From an uncultured Clostridia bacterium (GTDB taxonomy: Bacteria; Bacillota; Clostridia; Oscillospirales; Ruminococcaceae), in contig CANPYZ010000013.1 in assembly GCA_947589035.1 (NCBI GenBank), positions 1-58,027 of the forward strand: a DNA stretch of 58,027 nt, in the 5' to 3' direction. This document shows, in pieces, positions 45,466-53,530 of the stretch. A model generated the notes under the pieces. It had not been told where the DNA came from. It saw only the letters and a list, made by a program, of their open reading frames with translations, and did not search any database. Made by a program: the position numbers and the translations under genes. The first letter of the stretch is position 1. The number at the start of each line of letters is the position of its first letter.

Positions 45466-45509
45466 TTCAAATCTTCCCCTTTCTGATTTTGTCATGTAAG
45501 GCATTTTTC

Positions 45510-45538
45510 TTGACTTTTGCCCCTAAAAGTATTATAAT
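45510..45538 (+). promoter_or_regulatory. Promoter of the TetR-family gene
   Basis: TTGACT (45510-45515) and TATAAT (45533-45538), 17-bp spacer. Downstream, GCCAA-N11-TTGGC (45562-45582) could be an operator, but the arms are short. Confidence 0.65.
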
Positions 45539-45620
45539 ATAATCAGACGCACAAATCAATTGCCAATATTATTCAATTTGGCGTTTATTCCACATTTTTT
45601 AAGAAAGTGAGTACAAATTT

Positions 45621-46187
45621 ATGGATAAAAGAGTGCAAAAAACCCGTGCCGCTATCCGCAAGGCTTATCTTGAATTGCTTTCCGAAAAAAAAACAACCCG
45701 CATGTCTGTTACAGAATTAACTAAACGGGCGAATATTAACCGGAAAACATTTTACTTGCATTATGTCACAACAGACGATGTCATGTATGATTATCATCAG
45801 CAGTTAATTCAAAAATTTATTTCTTTGTTAGGGAAACAGGAACTTTCCATGAGTTCACTTTGTTTTGCCGTTAATCAGATGATTAGTCAGAATTTAGAAT
45901 TTTTCCGGCAGATTACTATGACTAAAGACTGTGAACGTTTCTGGGAACAAAGTTGCGAATCCTTAATGACTGCCCTTTGTCATGCCTATAAAAATAAAGT
46001 GACTATATCAGAAAAAGAACTTCATTTGTACAGCAGGTTCATTCTTGCCGGAATGCTGGAAATTTACAAAGAATGGTTAAAAGGGAATCTGCCTTTCACT
46101 ATGGAGGAAATCGGAAAAATTGTCAGTCAAATGGCGTTCAACGGCGTTGCGCCTATACTTAAATCAGAGGAGGAAAACCATGATTAA
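45621..46187 (+). CDS. TetR/AcrR-family transcriptional regulator
   Basis: 188 residues: N-terminal helix-turn-helix (RAAIRKAYLELLSEKKTTRMSVTELTKRANINRKTFYLHY) and an all-helical ligand domain of the TetR_C_7 type often seen near dihydroxyacetone-kinase regulators. Ligand and targets are unknown. It overlaps the HAD phosphatase gene by 8 bp, so the two are one unit; the phosphatase may be its target. Confidence 0.92.
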   Translation: MDKRVQKTRAAIRKAYLELLSEKKTTRMSVTELTKRANINRKTFYLHYVTTDDVMYDYHQQLIQKFISLLGKQELSMSSLCFAVNQMISQNLEFFRQITMTKDCERFWEQSCESLMTALCHAYKNKVTISEKELHLYSRFILAGMLEIYKEWLKGNLPFTMEEIGKIVSQMAFNGVAPILKSEEENHD

Positions 46188-46833
46188 ACTTATGATTTTC
46201 GATTTAGACGGCACAATTTTAAATACTTTAGAAGATTTATATTTCAGTGCCAATTACGCATTAACACAAAATCAATTCCCCGAAAGAAGTCTTGACGAAA
46301 TCCGTCAATTCGTCGGAAACGGAATCCGGAAACTAATGGAAAGAATCGTTCCGGAAAATACTTCCGAAACGAAAATTCAACAAGTGCATGAAGTTTTCAC
46401 TTCCCATTACGAAAAACATTGCGCTGACCATACTGCACCTTATTCCGGTATTCCGGAAGTGTTACGGAAAATTCGCCTTTCCGGCTGCAAAACAGCAGTT
46501 GTTTCTAATAAAGCAGATTACGCTGTGCAAATTCTTTGTCAAAAATATTTCCCTGATTTGTTTGATGTTGCCATTGGTGAAAAAAATAATATCCGGAAAA
46601 AGCCTGCTCCGGATGCTGTATTTTCCGTTTTGGAAAAATTAAACATTCAGCCGGAACAGGCAATTTATATTGGTGATTCTGATGTGGATATTCTTACCGC
46701 TGAACATGCACACATGCCTTGTATCAGCGTTGAATGGGGCTTTCGGGATAGAAATTTTCTTTTACAGCACGGCGCAAAGAAAATAATTTCCCGTCCGGAA
46801 GAATTATTATCCTGTTGTTTTTCTTGTGCATAA
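46180..46833 (+). CDS. HAD-superfamily phosphatase, phosphoglycolate-phosphatase-like
   Basis: 217 residues. Motif I FDLDGTILNT with the nucleophile Asp, a helical cap, motif II in VVSNK, motif III lysine in IRKKPAPDA and motif IV GDSDVDILTA are all present, matching the Gph/PgmB-like subgroup. Substrate uncertain. Start at 46180 has AGAGGAGG and lies inside the end of the TetR gene; a start at 46120 would be deep inside it. Its 3' end overlaps the converging DUF1284 gene by 27 bp. Confidence 0.92.
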   Translation: MIKLMIFDLDGTILNTLEDLYFSANYALTQNQFPERSLDEIRQFVGNGIRKLMERIVPENTSETKIQQVHEVFTSHYEKHCADHTAPYSGIPEVLRKIRLSGCKTAVVSNKADYAVQILCQKYFPDLFDVAIGEKNNIRKKPAPDAVFSVLEKLNIQPEQAIYIGDSDVDILTAEHAHMPCISVEWGFRDRNFLLQHGAKKIISRPEELLSCCFSCA

Positions 46834-47193
46834 ATTTTCCCATTGGCAGCCACTGCACACGAGAGATAATTTTCTCGCATTCAGAATATGGGAAAAAATT
46901 TTCTCCTGAAAATCTTCCCATGATAAAATCTGATTTTCTTCCAGATGACATAAATTTAATATATTTTTGTCGTATTGTAAAACTTTTCCGGCACTTTCGC
47001 AAATACTTCCCACATTATGCGGACATGCATAACAAAAATAATCCACATGCAGAACAAGCCGGATTTCCGGACGGAAAGCATTTAATTCTTCAATCAGTTC
47101 TGCCATATGTCTGACGAAATTTTCGCTGTAGCCTTTCCCTTCAAAAAAGTGAATGCATAACCCGTGATGCGGTCTTATTTCAAAAACGGACAT
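46807..47193 (-). CDS. DUF1284-family protein
   Basis: 128 residues. IRPHHGLCIHFFEGKGYS at the start and CPHN, GSICESAGKVLQYD further on are family signatures; several cysteines (CYACPHN, SGCQWENLC) could bind metal or an iron-sulfur cluster. Function unknown. Its start overlaps the bioY end by 14 bp, so it is translated from the bioY mRNA. Confidence 0.85.
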   Translation of the reverse strand: MSVFEIRPHHGLCIHFFEGKGYSENFVRHMAELIEELNAFRPEIRLVLHVDYFCYACPHNVGSICESAGKVLQYDKNILNLCHLEENQILSWEDFQEKIFSHILNARKLSLVCSGCQWENLCTRKTTG

Positions 47194-47755
47194 ATTTTTT
47201 CACCCTGTTTGTCAGTAAAAAGGCAAGAATCATTTTCAAGATGTCCGCACCAATAAACGGAATTACACACCAGCTGAACGCCATACCGAAACTAATTGCT
47301 TCCGTTTCTCGGGTATATACCCACATGAACCATAATGTTCCGAATAAATAGCATAACACCGTCCCAATCATTAACGCTGACACTCGAAACCATAATTTTT
47401 CATACAAGGGGAATTTTTCCGCTATCTGGTAAACAATTGCTGTAGCGAAAAAGCCGATAATATAACCGCCTGTCGTTCCTAAAATTACCCCGATTCCACT
47501 GGAAAACCCTGCTAACACTGGAACGCCTGCCGCCGCAAGCAAAATATACACCAGTATCGCATAAAACCCTTTCTTTCCGCCGATACATTCTAAAGTGCAG
47601 TAAATGGCAAACGTTTGCAGCGTGAAGGGAACTTCTGTCGGCACAGATATCCACGAACAAACTGCAATCAATGCGGAAAACATTGCCGTATAGGCAATAT
47701 CTTTCGTTGTCCATGCCGTTTTCGGCGGTGTTTTTCTTAAACTTGTTTCTGTCAT
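47180..47755 (-). CDS. bioY: Biotin transporter substrate-binding membrane subunit BioY
   Basis: S component of an ECF-type biotin transporter. 191 residues with about six membrane segments; the family core TEVPFTLQTFAIYCTLECIGGKKGF, GFSSGIGVILGTTGGYIIGF is clear. ECF ATPase subunits are not in the window. Start at 47755 follows GAGGA. The promoter overlaps one arm of a palindrome resembling a BirA operator, so biotin repression is expected. It would feed the biotin carrier protein encoded at 22883. Confidence 0.95.
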   Translation of the reverse strand: MTETSLRKTPPKTAWTTKDIAYTAMFSALIAVCSWISVPTEVPFTLQTFAIYCTLECIGGKKGFYAILVYILLAAAGVPVLAGFSSGIGVILGTTGGYIIGFFATAIVYQIAEKFPLYEKLWFRVSALMIGTVLCYLFGTLWFMWVYTRETEAISFGMAFSWCVIPFIGADILKMILAFLLTNRVKKYVRF

Positions 47756-47801
47756 GTTTCATTCCTCATTTCTGTTTGATTTGCATTTGCATGATAATTT
47801 C

Positions 47802-47830
47802 ATTATAGCATATCTTTTCCGAATTGTCAA
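47802..47830 (-). promoter_or_regulatory. Promoter of bioY
   Basis: TTGACA (47825-47830) and TATAAT (47802-47807) on the minus strand, 17-bp spacer; the -35 lies inside the palindrome arm at 47824-47832. Confidence 0.85.
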
Positions 47831-47853
47831 CTATTTTTTTAAAAAGTTGACAA
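47824..47853. promoter_or_regulatory. BirA-type operator candidate
   Basis: Perfect inverted repeat TTGTCAACT-N12-AGTTGACAA, which equals 8-bp arms around 14 bp. Known BirA boxes are TTGT.AAC-type arms separated by 14-16 bp, next to biotin genes. Position over the bioY -35 fits repression. Confidence 0.7.
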
Positions 47854-47875
47854 AGAAAAATAATCCGGAAATCAC

Positions 47876-47904
47876 TTGACAAATTCCTGAATTTATGTTA
47901 TAGT
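47876..47904 (+). promoter_or_regulatory. Promoter upstream of the inserted tnpB element, probably original ACT-hom promoter
   Basis: TTGACA (47876-47881) and TATAGT (47899-47904), 17-bp spacer. The leader reaches a GGGGAG ribosome site (47953-47958) after which there is no usable start codon; the tnpB element begins there. Confidence 0.7.
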
Positions 47905-47981
47905 AAATTATGCAAGTACATTTGTTTTTTGTACACGGACGATTTGATATTCGGGGAGTGATAAAATAAGTAGTAAAAATA

Positions 47982-48009
47982 TTGACAAAAGTGTTTGAAC
48001 GTATAATAT
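47982..48009 (+). promoter_or_regulatory. Possible promoter of tnpB
   Basis: TTGACA (47982-47987) and TATAATAT (48002-48009); the spacing of 14-16 bp is short. The left flank of the tnpB at 1-511 has a similar TATTGAC-TATAAT arrangement. Confidence 0.4.
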
Positions 48010-48069
48010 ACTCATACAGGATTTATGGGTTAAGAAAATACAAAACTAAGATTAAGGGAGATGAAGAAA

Positions 48070-49245
48070 TTGCTAAGAAGTTATAAAACCGAAATTTTCC
48101 CTACACCTGAACAAAAGCAAATCATTCACAGAACAATCGGCATGTGCAGATTCGTCTACAATTTTTACATTGCACATAATCAAGAAATTGATGAAAAAGA
48201 AGAAAGATTCGTTTCAGGATATGAATTTTCAAAATGGCTGAATCATGAATATCTTCCACAAAATCCAGAATTTTCATGGATTCAGGAAGTCAGCAGTAAA
48301 TCCGTCAAGCAAAGCATCATGAACGCTGAAAGGGCATTCAGAAACTTTTTTGAACACAGAGCAGGTTTTCCCAACTGGAAGAAAAAGTCAAATTCTGATG
48401 TGAAAATGTATTTTGTCAGAAATGGAAAAACACGTCTTATTTCCTGCGAACGGCACAGAATCAAAATTTCTACTCTGGGTTGGGTAAGAATAAAAGAAAA
48501 AGGCTATATTCCAACAAATGCAGAAACACATATCATTAAAAATGGTACAGTTTCTATGAAAGCCGGAAGATATTATGTTTCTGTTCTGGTAGAAGAACCA
48601 GCACCACAAAAGCCCGTTCTGAATCATTTCGGAATTGGCATTGACTTAGGTGTAAAAGAATTTGCAGTCTGTTCAGACGGCAAAATTTTTACAAATATTA
48701 ACAAATCTGTCCGAATCAGAAAACTGGAAAAAAGTCTGAAACGGCAACAAAGAAAACTTTCGAGGAAATACGAAAGTTTGAAAAAATCACCAAATAACTT
48801 GAAAGGAGAAGCTACTCGACAGAATATCCAGAAACAAATGCTGAAAGTACAAAAAATTCATCATCAATTGGATTGTATTAGAACAGATTACCTCAATAAA
48901 GTAATTTCTGAACTGGTGAAAACCAAACCAGCCTGGATTACGCTTGAAAATCTGAACGTCAGTGGTATGATGAAGAACAGACATCTTTCAAAAGCGATTG
49001 CACAGCAGAAATTTTTTGAGTTCAGAACAAAATTAACTGCAAAGTGTAAAGTATACGGCATTGAATTAAGATTAGCAGACAGATTTTATCCGTCAAGTAA
49101 AACTTGTCATCAATGTGGCTGTATTAAGCATGATTTAAAACTATCTGACAGAATTTATCACTGTTCTGAATGTGGTTACACAGCGGACAGGGATTTCAAT
49201 GCAAGCTTGAATTTAAGAGATTGTCTGACTTATCAAATTGCATAA
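48070..49245 (+). CDS. tnpB: TnpB, RNA-guided nuclease of an IS605-type element
   Basis: RuvC-type nuclease that uses a guide RNA made from the element's right end. The TTG at 48070 is preferred (GGGAG 9 bp upstream; MLRSYKTEIFPT is the normal family start) over the ATG at 48061, which abuts that site. 391 residues. Counting from 48061, the RuvC residues are D195 (GIDLGVKEF), E296 (TLENLNVSGM) and the Asp pair of ADRDFNASLN (376/378). The zinc finger is CHQCG...CSECG (349-371). All catalytic residues are kept, so the nuclease is probably active. It differs clearly from the tnpB at the window edges, though both have the SGMMKNRHLS-like and RFYPSSK/RYYPSSK segments. Confidence 0.95.
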   Translation: MLRSYKTEIFPTPEQKQIIHRTIGMCRFVYNFYIAHNQEIDEKEERFVSGYEFSKWLNHEYLPQNPEFSWIQEVSSKSVKQSIMNAERAFRNFFEHRAGFPNWKKKSNSDVKMYFVRNGKTRLISCERHRIKISTLGWVRIKEKGYIPTNAETHIIKNGTVSMKAGRYYVSVLVEEPAPQKPVLNHFGIGIDLGVKEFAVCSDGKIFTNINKSVRIRKLEKSLKRQQRKLSRKYESLKKSPNNLKGEATRQNIQKQMLKVQKIHHQLDCIRTDYLNKVISELVKTKPAWITLENLNVSGMMKNRHLSKAIAQQKFFEFRTKLTAKCKVYGIELRLADRFYPSSKTCHQCGCIKHDLKLSDRIYHCSECGYTADRDFNASLNLRDCLTYQIA

Positions 49246-49362
49246 AAAGCTATGATAAGTAATACCGTAGGCTATACGGAAATTTACGCCTGTGGACTGT
49301 ACATGAACTTGTGAGTAGATAGTGGCTTGCCACGTTCAAAAGCATACAGGTTGAAGCAGGAA
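49246..49362 (+). ncRNA. Putative omega RNA (right end of tnpB element)
   Basis: Directly after the tnpB stop. It contains a CCGTA/TACGG hairpin, the block AATTTACGCC (49281-49290), GAGTAGAT (49313-49320) and a hairpin GTGGC-TT-GCCAC (49322-49333). The same blocks in the same order follow the other tnpB (57123-57244), where the last hairpin is ATGAC-TT-GTCAT. The paired changes keep the stem, as expected for a conserved RNA. Known TnpB guide RNAs overlap the 3' end of tnpB and run into flanking DNA as the guide. Confidence 0.6.
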
Positions 49363-49413
49363 TTTTCTCCATATGGGTATATTTGTCCATATTTTGAGTA
49401 GCAGGTCTTCTGC

Positions 49414-49851
49414 GTGGAACATCAATTGATTATTGTCGATGTCTCTGTTCTGCCAACTGTCATTCATAAAGTGTTGGAAGTCAAAAAATTATTAGCCAAC
49501 AGAGAAGAAAAAAGTTCCGCTGCTGCCTGTAAACGTGTTGGCATTTCCAGAAGCGCATATTATAAATATAAAGACTGCGTTTTTTCTTATGAAGATAAAC
49601 TGACACAGAGAATTATGAATTTACATGCTGTCCTTCGTGATGAAGCCGGCGTGCTTTCCAGTGTTCTGTCTGCGCTTTATGATTTAGATGCAAATATTTT
49701 GACGGTCAATCAGAATATCCCCATTGACGGCGTGGCAGAAGTAACATTTTCTATCCGTCTTTCAAACAGTCGCTATTCTCCTGCTGACCTTCAGGAACAT
49801 CTCATGCATATTGACGGCATAGTCAAAGTGAAAATTTTATCAGGAGAATAA
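49414..49851 (+). CDS. ACT-domain regulatory protein (PheB/YszB-like)
   Basis: 145 residues. An N-terminal helical part (VLPTVIHKVLEVKKLLANREEKSSAAACKRVGISRSAYYKYKD), typical of the family and with a helix-turn-helix look, is followed by an ACT domain (LHAVLRDEAGVLSSVLSALYDLDANILTVNQNIP). Such proteins usually precede hom in Clostridia and probably sense an amino acid. Start is GTG at 49414, with only AGCAGG upstream. The tnpB element lies just before it; the original ATG and ribosome site may have been separated from the gene, which would now depend on transcription from the element. Confidence 0.88.
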   Translation: MEHQLIIVDVSVLPTVIHKVLEVKKLLANREEKSSAAACKRVGISRSAYYKYKDCVFSYEDKLTQRIMNLHAVLRDEAGVLSSVLSALYDLDANILTVNQNIPIDGVAEVTFSIRLSNSRYSPADLQEHLMHIDGIVKVKILSGE

Positions 49852-49892
49852 TTTACTATCATTCATTCAATCAACAAAAGGAGTTTTTTAAC

Positions 49893-51128
49893 ATGGAAAA
49901 ATTAGCCGTTCTGGGCTGCGGTGTTGTCGGCTCGGGTGTCGTTGAACTGTTCGAAAAAAATAAACAACTCATTCAGAAACGCTGCGGAAAACAACTCGAA
50001 TTAGCGTATATTCTTGATTTGCGTGATTTTCCCGATAAACCTTACGCTGATAAAGTCGTCAAAGATATTCAGGTCATTCTTAATGACCCGGAAGTTTCCG
50101 TTGTCGCTGAATGTATGGGTGGTGTCAATCCGGCTTTCGATTTCGTGAAATCTTGTCTTGAAGCCGGAAAAAGCGTTTCTACTTCTAATAAAGAATTAGT
50201 CGCCGCTAAAGGAGATATTTTGCTCAAAAAAGCCAAAGAACATGACTGCAATTTCTTCTTTGAAGCAAGCGTTGGCGGAGCTATTCCGATTATTCGCCCG
50301 TTACATAAATGCCTTGCAGCAAATGAATTTTCTGCTATTGCCGGTATTCTTAACGGAACGACGAATTTTATTTTAAATAAAATGATTAAGGAAAATATGG
50401 ATTTTTCTTCCGCTTTAGCCCTCGCCCAGGAAAAAGGCTATGCCGAAAAAGACCCCACTGCTGACATTGAAGGCTACGATGCCTGCCGGAAAATTTGCAT
50501 TCTTTCTTCACTCGCTTTCGGGAAACATGTTTACCCTGAATCCGTTTACACAAAGGGAATCCGTGAAGTAGAACTCAAAGATGCGAAATTCTGCGGTCAA
50601 CTCGGCTATTCCATTAAATTGATTGCCAGAGTGCAGAAACTCGACAACGGAAAAATTCTTCCTGCGGTTCTTCCTATGGCAGTGGAAGAAGATAATTTAT
50701 TATCTCAGGTCAACGGCGTGTATAATGCCATTATGGTTCGGGGGGATGGTATCGGGAAAGCAATGTTCTACGGCAAAGGTGCCGGAAAATTCCCTACAGC
50801 CAGTGCCGTTCTCGGGGATATGATTGAACAGCTTCAACTCGAACATACTTGCATTTCCCAGACATGGCAGAATATTCATGATAACAGCTTTATTGAAAAT
50901 TTCGCTTCTTTTGCCGCAAAATATTATTTCCGGACAAGTTCTGCGGACGTTCACCAATTAACGGAAATTTTCGGCGAAATTCAGGAAAAAACAATTTCCA
51001 CAGATGAAGAAGAAACAGTATTCCTTACGGCTTCCCCGCTGAATGAACGTGAATTAGACAAGGCAGTCAAAACACTTGCCCAGAATCATATTCAGGTGCT
51101 TGCAAAATATCCCGTTCTTGAATCTTAA
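49893..51128 (+). CDS. hom: Homoserine dehydrogenase
   Basis: Reduces aspartate semialdehyde to homoserine, the branch point to threonine and methionine. 411 residues: N-terminal Rossmann fold (LAVLGCGVVGSGVVELF), catalytic domain with NGTTNFILNKM and EKDPTADIEGYDACRKICIL (catalytic Asp/Lys), and a C-terminal ACT-like extension. Start at 49893 follows AAAGGAG. It lies 41 bp after the ACT gene and probably shares its transcript, so the upstream tnpB element may alter its expression. metA (20434) uses its product. Confidence 0.97.
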   Translation: MEKLAVLGCGVVGSGVVELFEKNKQLIQKRCGKQLELAYILDLRDFPDKPYADKVVKDIQVILNDPEVSVVAECMGGVNPAFDFVKSCLEAGKSVSTSNKELVAAKGDILLKKAKEHDCNFFFEASVGGAIPIIRPLHKCLAANEFSAIAGILNGTTNFILNKMIKENMDFSSALALAQEKGYAEKDPTADIEGYDACRKICILSSLAFGKHVYPESVYTKGIREVELKDAKFCGQLGYSIKLIARVQKLDNGKILPAVLPMAVEEDNLLSQVNGVYNAIMVRGDGIGKAMFYGKGAGKFPTASAVLGDMIEQLQLEHTCISQTWQNIHDNSFIENFASFAAKYYFRTSSADVHQLTEIFGEIQEKTISTDEEETVFLTASPLNERELDKAVKTLAQNHIQVLAKYPVLES

Positions 51129-51144
51129 TTTTTGTGAAATTAGT

Positions 51145-51176
51145 AAAACAGGACTGGTTACAGTCCTGTTTTTTTT
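51145..51176 (+). terminator. Terminator of hom
   Basis: AAAACAGGACTG-GTTA-CAGTCCTGTTTT, a perfect 12-bp stem, then TTTTTT. Confidence 0.93.
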
Positions 51177-51205
51177 GTTGTTTCCTACAAATTTCCGAAA
51201 ACCTA

Positions 51206-51234
51206 TTGACAAACTTCCCTAAAAATAGTAAACT
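51206..51234 (+). promoter_or_regulatory. Promoter of the marR-ABC operon
   Basis: TTGACA (51206-51211) and TAAACT (51229-51234), 17-bp spacer. Confidence 0.7.
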
Positions 51235-51281
51235 GATTATGACAGTTCTTTTTTATTGACTATGCATAAAAGAGAATTATT

Positions 51282-51298
51282 TTTTCTGAATCAGAAAA
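51282..51298. promoter_or_regulatory. Palindrome before marR, possible operator
   Basis: TTTTCTGA-A-TCAGAAAA, a perfect 17-bp palindrome in the leader, directly before the AGAGGTG ribosome site. Its size and place suit autoregulation by the MarR protein. Confidence 0.55.
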
Positions 51299-51311
51299 GA
51301 GGTGAAGTTAA

Positions 51312-51776
51312 ATGAAAACTTCTGAATTGCAGGAACTGTTACTTGCAACAATGCCGCAGTGGCATTACTGGATTGATAAGCCATTCAAGCCTTTACTTGA
51401 TGACAATATCAATTTAAGTATGTATTACTGCCTTCAGATGCTGAAAGAACACGGCGAATCAATTACGATGTCCGAACTTGCCCGATTCACACACAGCCCT
51501 AAACAGCAAATGACTAAAACTGTTGACCGGCTTACGGAATGCAATTTCGCTGAACGTTCCCCTGACCCTAATGATAGAAGAATTGTCCGCTTGAAACTCA
51601 CTCAGCAGGGAAAAGATTATATCGGGCATTTCCTTTCGGAAAAAGCCGGTTATTATCAAAATCTTTTCGAAGAAATGCCCCCTGACGAACGAGAACAATT
51701 CTATCAGGCTCTGAAAACTTTGCATGAATGTTTCTGCAATCTGCACAAAAGAAAAATCAATCCGAAAAAATCTTAA
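51312..51776 (+). CDS. MarR-family transcriptional regulator
   Basis: 154 residues. The winged helix-turn-helix is clear (ITMSELARFTHSPKQQMTKTVDRLTECNFAERSPDPNDRRIVRLKLTQQGKDYI), including the wing motif DPNDRRIVRL. It precedes two ABC half-transporter genes with 17 bp to the first, so it probably represses this efflux operon until a ligand binds. Start at 51312 follows AGAGGTG. Confidence 0.95.
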   Translation: MKTSELQELLLATMPQWHYWIDKPFKPLLDDNINLSMYYCLQMLKEHGESITMSELARFTHSPKQQMTKTVDRLTECNFAERSPDPNDRRIVRLKLTQQGKDYIGHFLSEKAGYYQNLFEEMPPDEREQFYQALKTLHECFCNLHKRKINPKKS

Positions 51777-51793
51777 AGAAAGGACAGATGTTT

Positions 51794-53530
51794 ATGCATA
51801 TTCTCAAAAGGCTGCTTTCCTGCATAAGGGAATATAAACTTCCCACGATTCTGACATTGATTTTCATTCTCGGTGAAGCAGTCATTGAAACACTTCTCCC
51901 TTTTATTACGGCTAATCTTGTCACGCAAATTCAGGAAAGTTCCCCTATGAATACTATTCTGAGAACGGGAATTATTTTAACAATTATGGCAGTGATTTCC
52001 ATGCTGTGCGGAGGAACAGCCGGATTTACTGCTTCTAAAGCCGCTACTGGCTTGTCTAAAAATTTACGTCATGACATGTTCGAAAAAATTCAAATGTATT
52101 CATTCGAAAATATCGATAAATTTTCTTCTTCTTCCCTTGTTACCAGAATGACTACAGATATTACTAATGTTCAGATGTCGTTCATGATGATTATCCGCAT
52201 GGGGTTAAGAAGTCCGCTGATGTTCTTATTTTCAACGGTTATGGCGTTCTACATGGGCGGAAAACTCGCTATGGCGTTCGTCGTTGTTATTCCGGTTTTA
52301 GTTATCGGGCTTGGTCTTATCAGCAAATATGCTATGCCAGCCTTCCATAGAGTATTCAGAAAATACGATAAACTGAATGAATCCATTGAAGAAAATGTCC
52401 GTGCAATGCGTGTTGTGAAAGGCTTTTCCCGTGAAGAATACGAAAAGAAAAAATTCAGCAACGCTGCTGAAGATATTCGGAAAGATTTCACTAAGGCTGA
52501 ACAAATTATTGCCTTGAATACGCCGTTAATGCAAATTTGTCTGTATTTCGACATGGTTTTTATTTTGTTTGTTGGTTCTAAAATGGCAATTATTGACAGA
52601 ACAATTGATATTGGGCATATTTCTGCTATGCTGACTTACGGTGTGCAAATTTTAATGGCTTTAATGTTCTTGTCAATGATTTACGTTATGGTGACAATGT
52701 CCGTTGAATCTGCTAAACGTATTTGTGAAGTTCTGGAAGAAGAACCTACTTTACATAATTCTGAACAAAGTCTTGAATTGATTACTGACGGAACAATTGA
52801 ATTTGAAAACGTTAGCTTTAAATATTCCGCTCAGGCAAATAAATTCGCCCTCGAAAATATTAACCTTACTATTCCGGCAGGGCAGACAGTTGGCATTATC
52901 GGCGGTACTGGTTCAAGCAAATCTACTCTTGTTCAGTTAATTCCCCGTTTATATGACGTTTCGGAAGGTTCTGTGAAAATTGGCGGCGTAGATGTCCGCA
53001 ATTATGATTTAACTACTTTGCGTGATGCCGTGGCTATGGTTTTACAGAAAAATGTTTTATTTTCCGGAACAATTAAAGAAAATCTCCGCTGGGGAAATGC
53101 ACAGGCAACCGACCAGGAAATTATAGAAGCCTGCAAACTTGCACAAGCTGACGAATTTGTAGAATCTTTTCCGGATAAATACGACACACACATTGAACAA
53201 GGCGGTACAAACGTTTCCGGCGGGCAGAAACAAAGACTTTGCATTGCCAGAGCCTTACTCAAAAAACCGAAAATTCTCATTTTAGACGATTCAACCAGTG
53301 CTGTTGACACAAAAACAGATGCTTTAATTCGTCAAGGGTTCCGTGAATTTATTCCCGAAACAACGAAAATTATTATTGCACAGAGAATTACTTCCGTTCA
53401 GGAAGCTGACCAGATTATTGTTTTAGATAATGGGAAAATCAGTGCAATTGGTACGCATGAAGAATTATTGCAGTCCAGCCATATTTATCGTGAAGTTTAC
53501 GAACAACAAACACATGGAGGTGAGGAATAA
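51794..53530 (+). CDS. ABC exporter half, degenerate-site subunit
   Basis: 578 residues: six membrane helices and a nucleotide-binding domain. Walker A reads GGTGSSKST (Ser in place of the usual Gly), the signature is VSGGQ, Walker B is ILILDDST (Asp instead of the catalytic Glu) and the switch is AQR (Gln instead of His). This is the pattern of the degenerate half in TM287/288-type heterodimers. Start at 51794 is 9 bp after AGGA; a longer frame from 51728 is unlikely. Its stop overlaps the start of the second half (TAATG). Probably multidrug or peptide export; substrate unknown. Confidence 0.95.
   Translation: MHILKRLLSCIREYKLPTILTLIFILGEAVIETLLPFITANLVTQIQESSPMNTILRTGIILTIMAVISMLCGGTAGFTASKAATGLSKNLRHDMFEKIQMYSFENIDKFSSSSLVTRMTTDITNVQMSFMMIIRMGLRSPLMFLFSTVMAFYMGGKLAMAFVVVIPVLVIGLGLISKYAMPAFHRVFRKYDKLNESIEENVRAMRVVKGFSREEYEKKKFSNAAEDIRKDFTKAEQIIALNTPLMQICLYFDMVFILFVGSKMAIIDRTIDIGHISAMLTYGVQILMALMFLSMIYVMVTMSVESAKRICEVLEEEPTLHNSEQSLELITDGTIEFENVSFKYSAQANKFALENINLTIPAGQTVGIIGGTGSSKSTLVQLIPRLYDVSEGSVKIGGVDVRNYDLTTLRDAVAMVLQKNVLFSGTIKENLRWGNAQATDQEIIEACKLAQADEFVESFPDKYDTHIEQGGTNVSGGQKQRLCIARALLKKPKILILDDSTSAVDTKTDALIRQGFREFIPETTKIIIAQRITSVQEADQIIVLDNGKISAIGTHEELLQSSHIYREVYEQQTHGGEE

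Larger units (their letters stand above)
47968..49413 (+). mobile_element. IS605-type element carrying only tnpB
   Basis: About 1.4 kb: left flank with a tnpB promoter, tnpB, and a structured right end. No tnpA is present, so movement would need a transposase from elsewhere. The ends are inferred: the left end from the interrupted ribosome site at 47953-47967, the right end either near 49360, where similarity to the other tnpB right end stops, or near 49413, just before the ACT gene, after a GCAG-GTCTT-CTGC hairpin. No target duplication is expected in this family. Confidence 0.6.
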
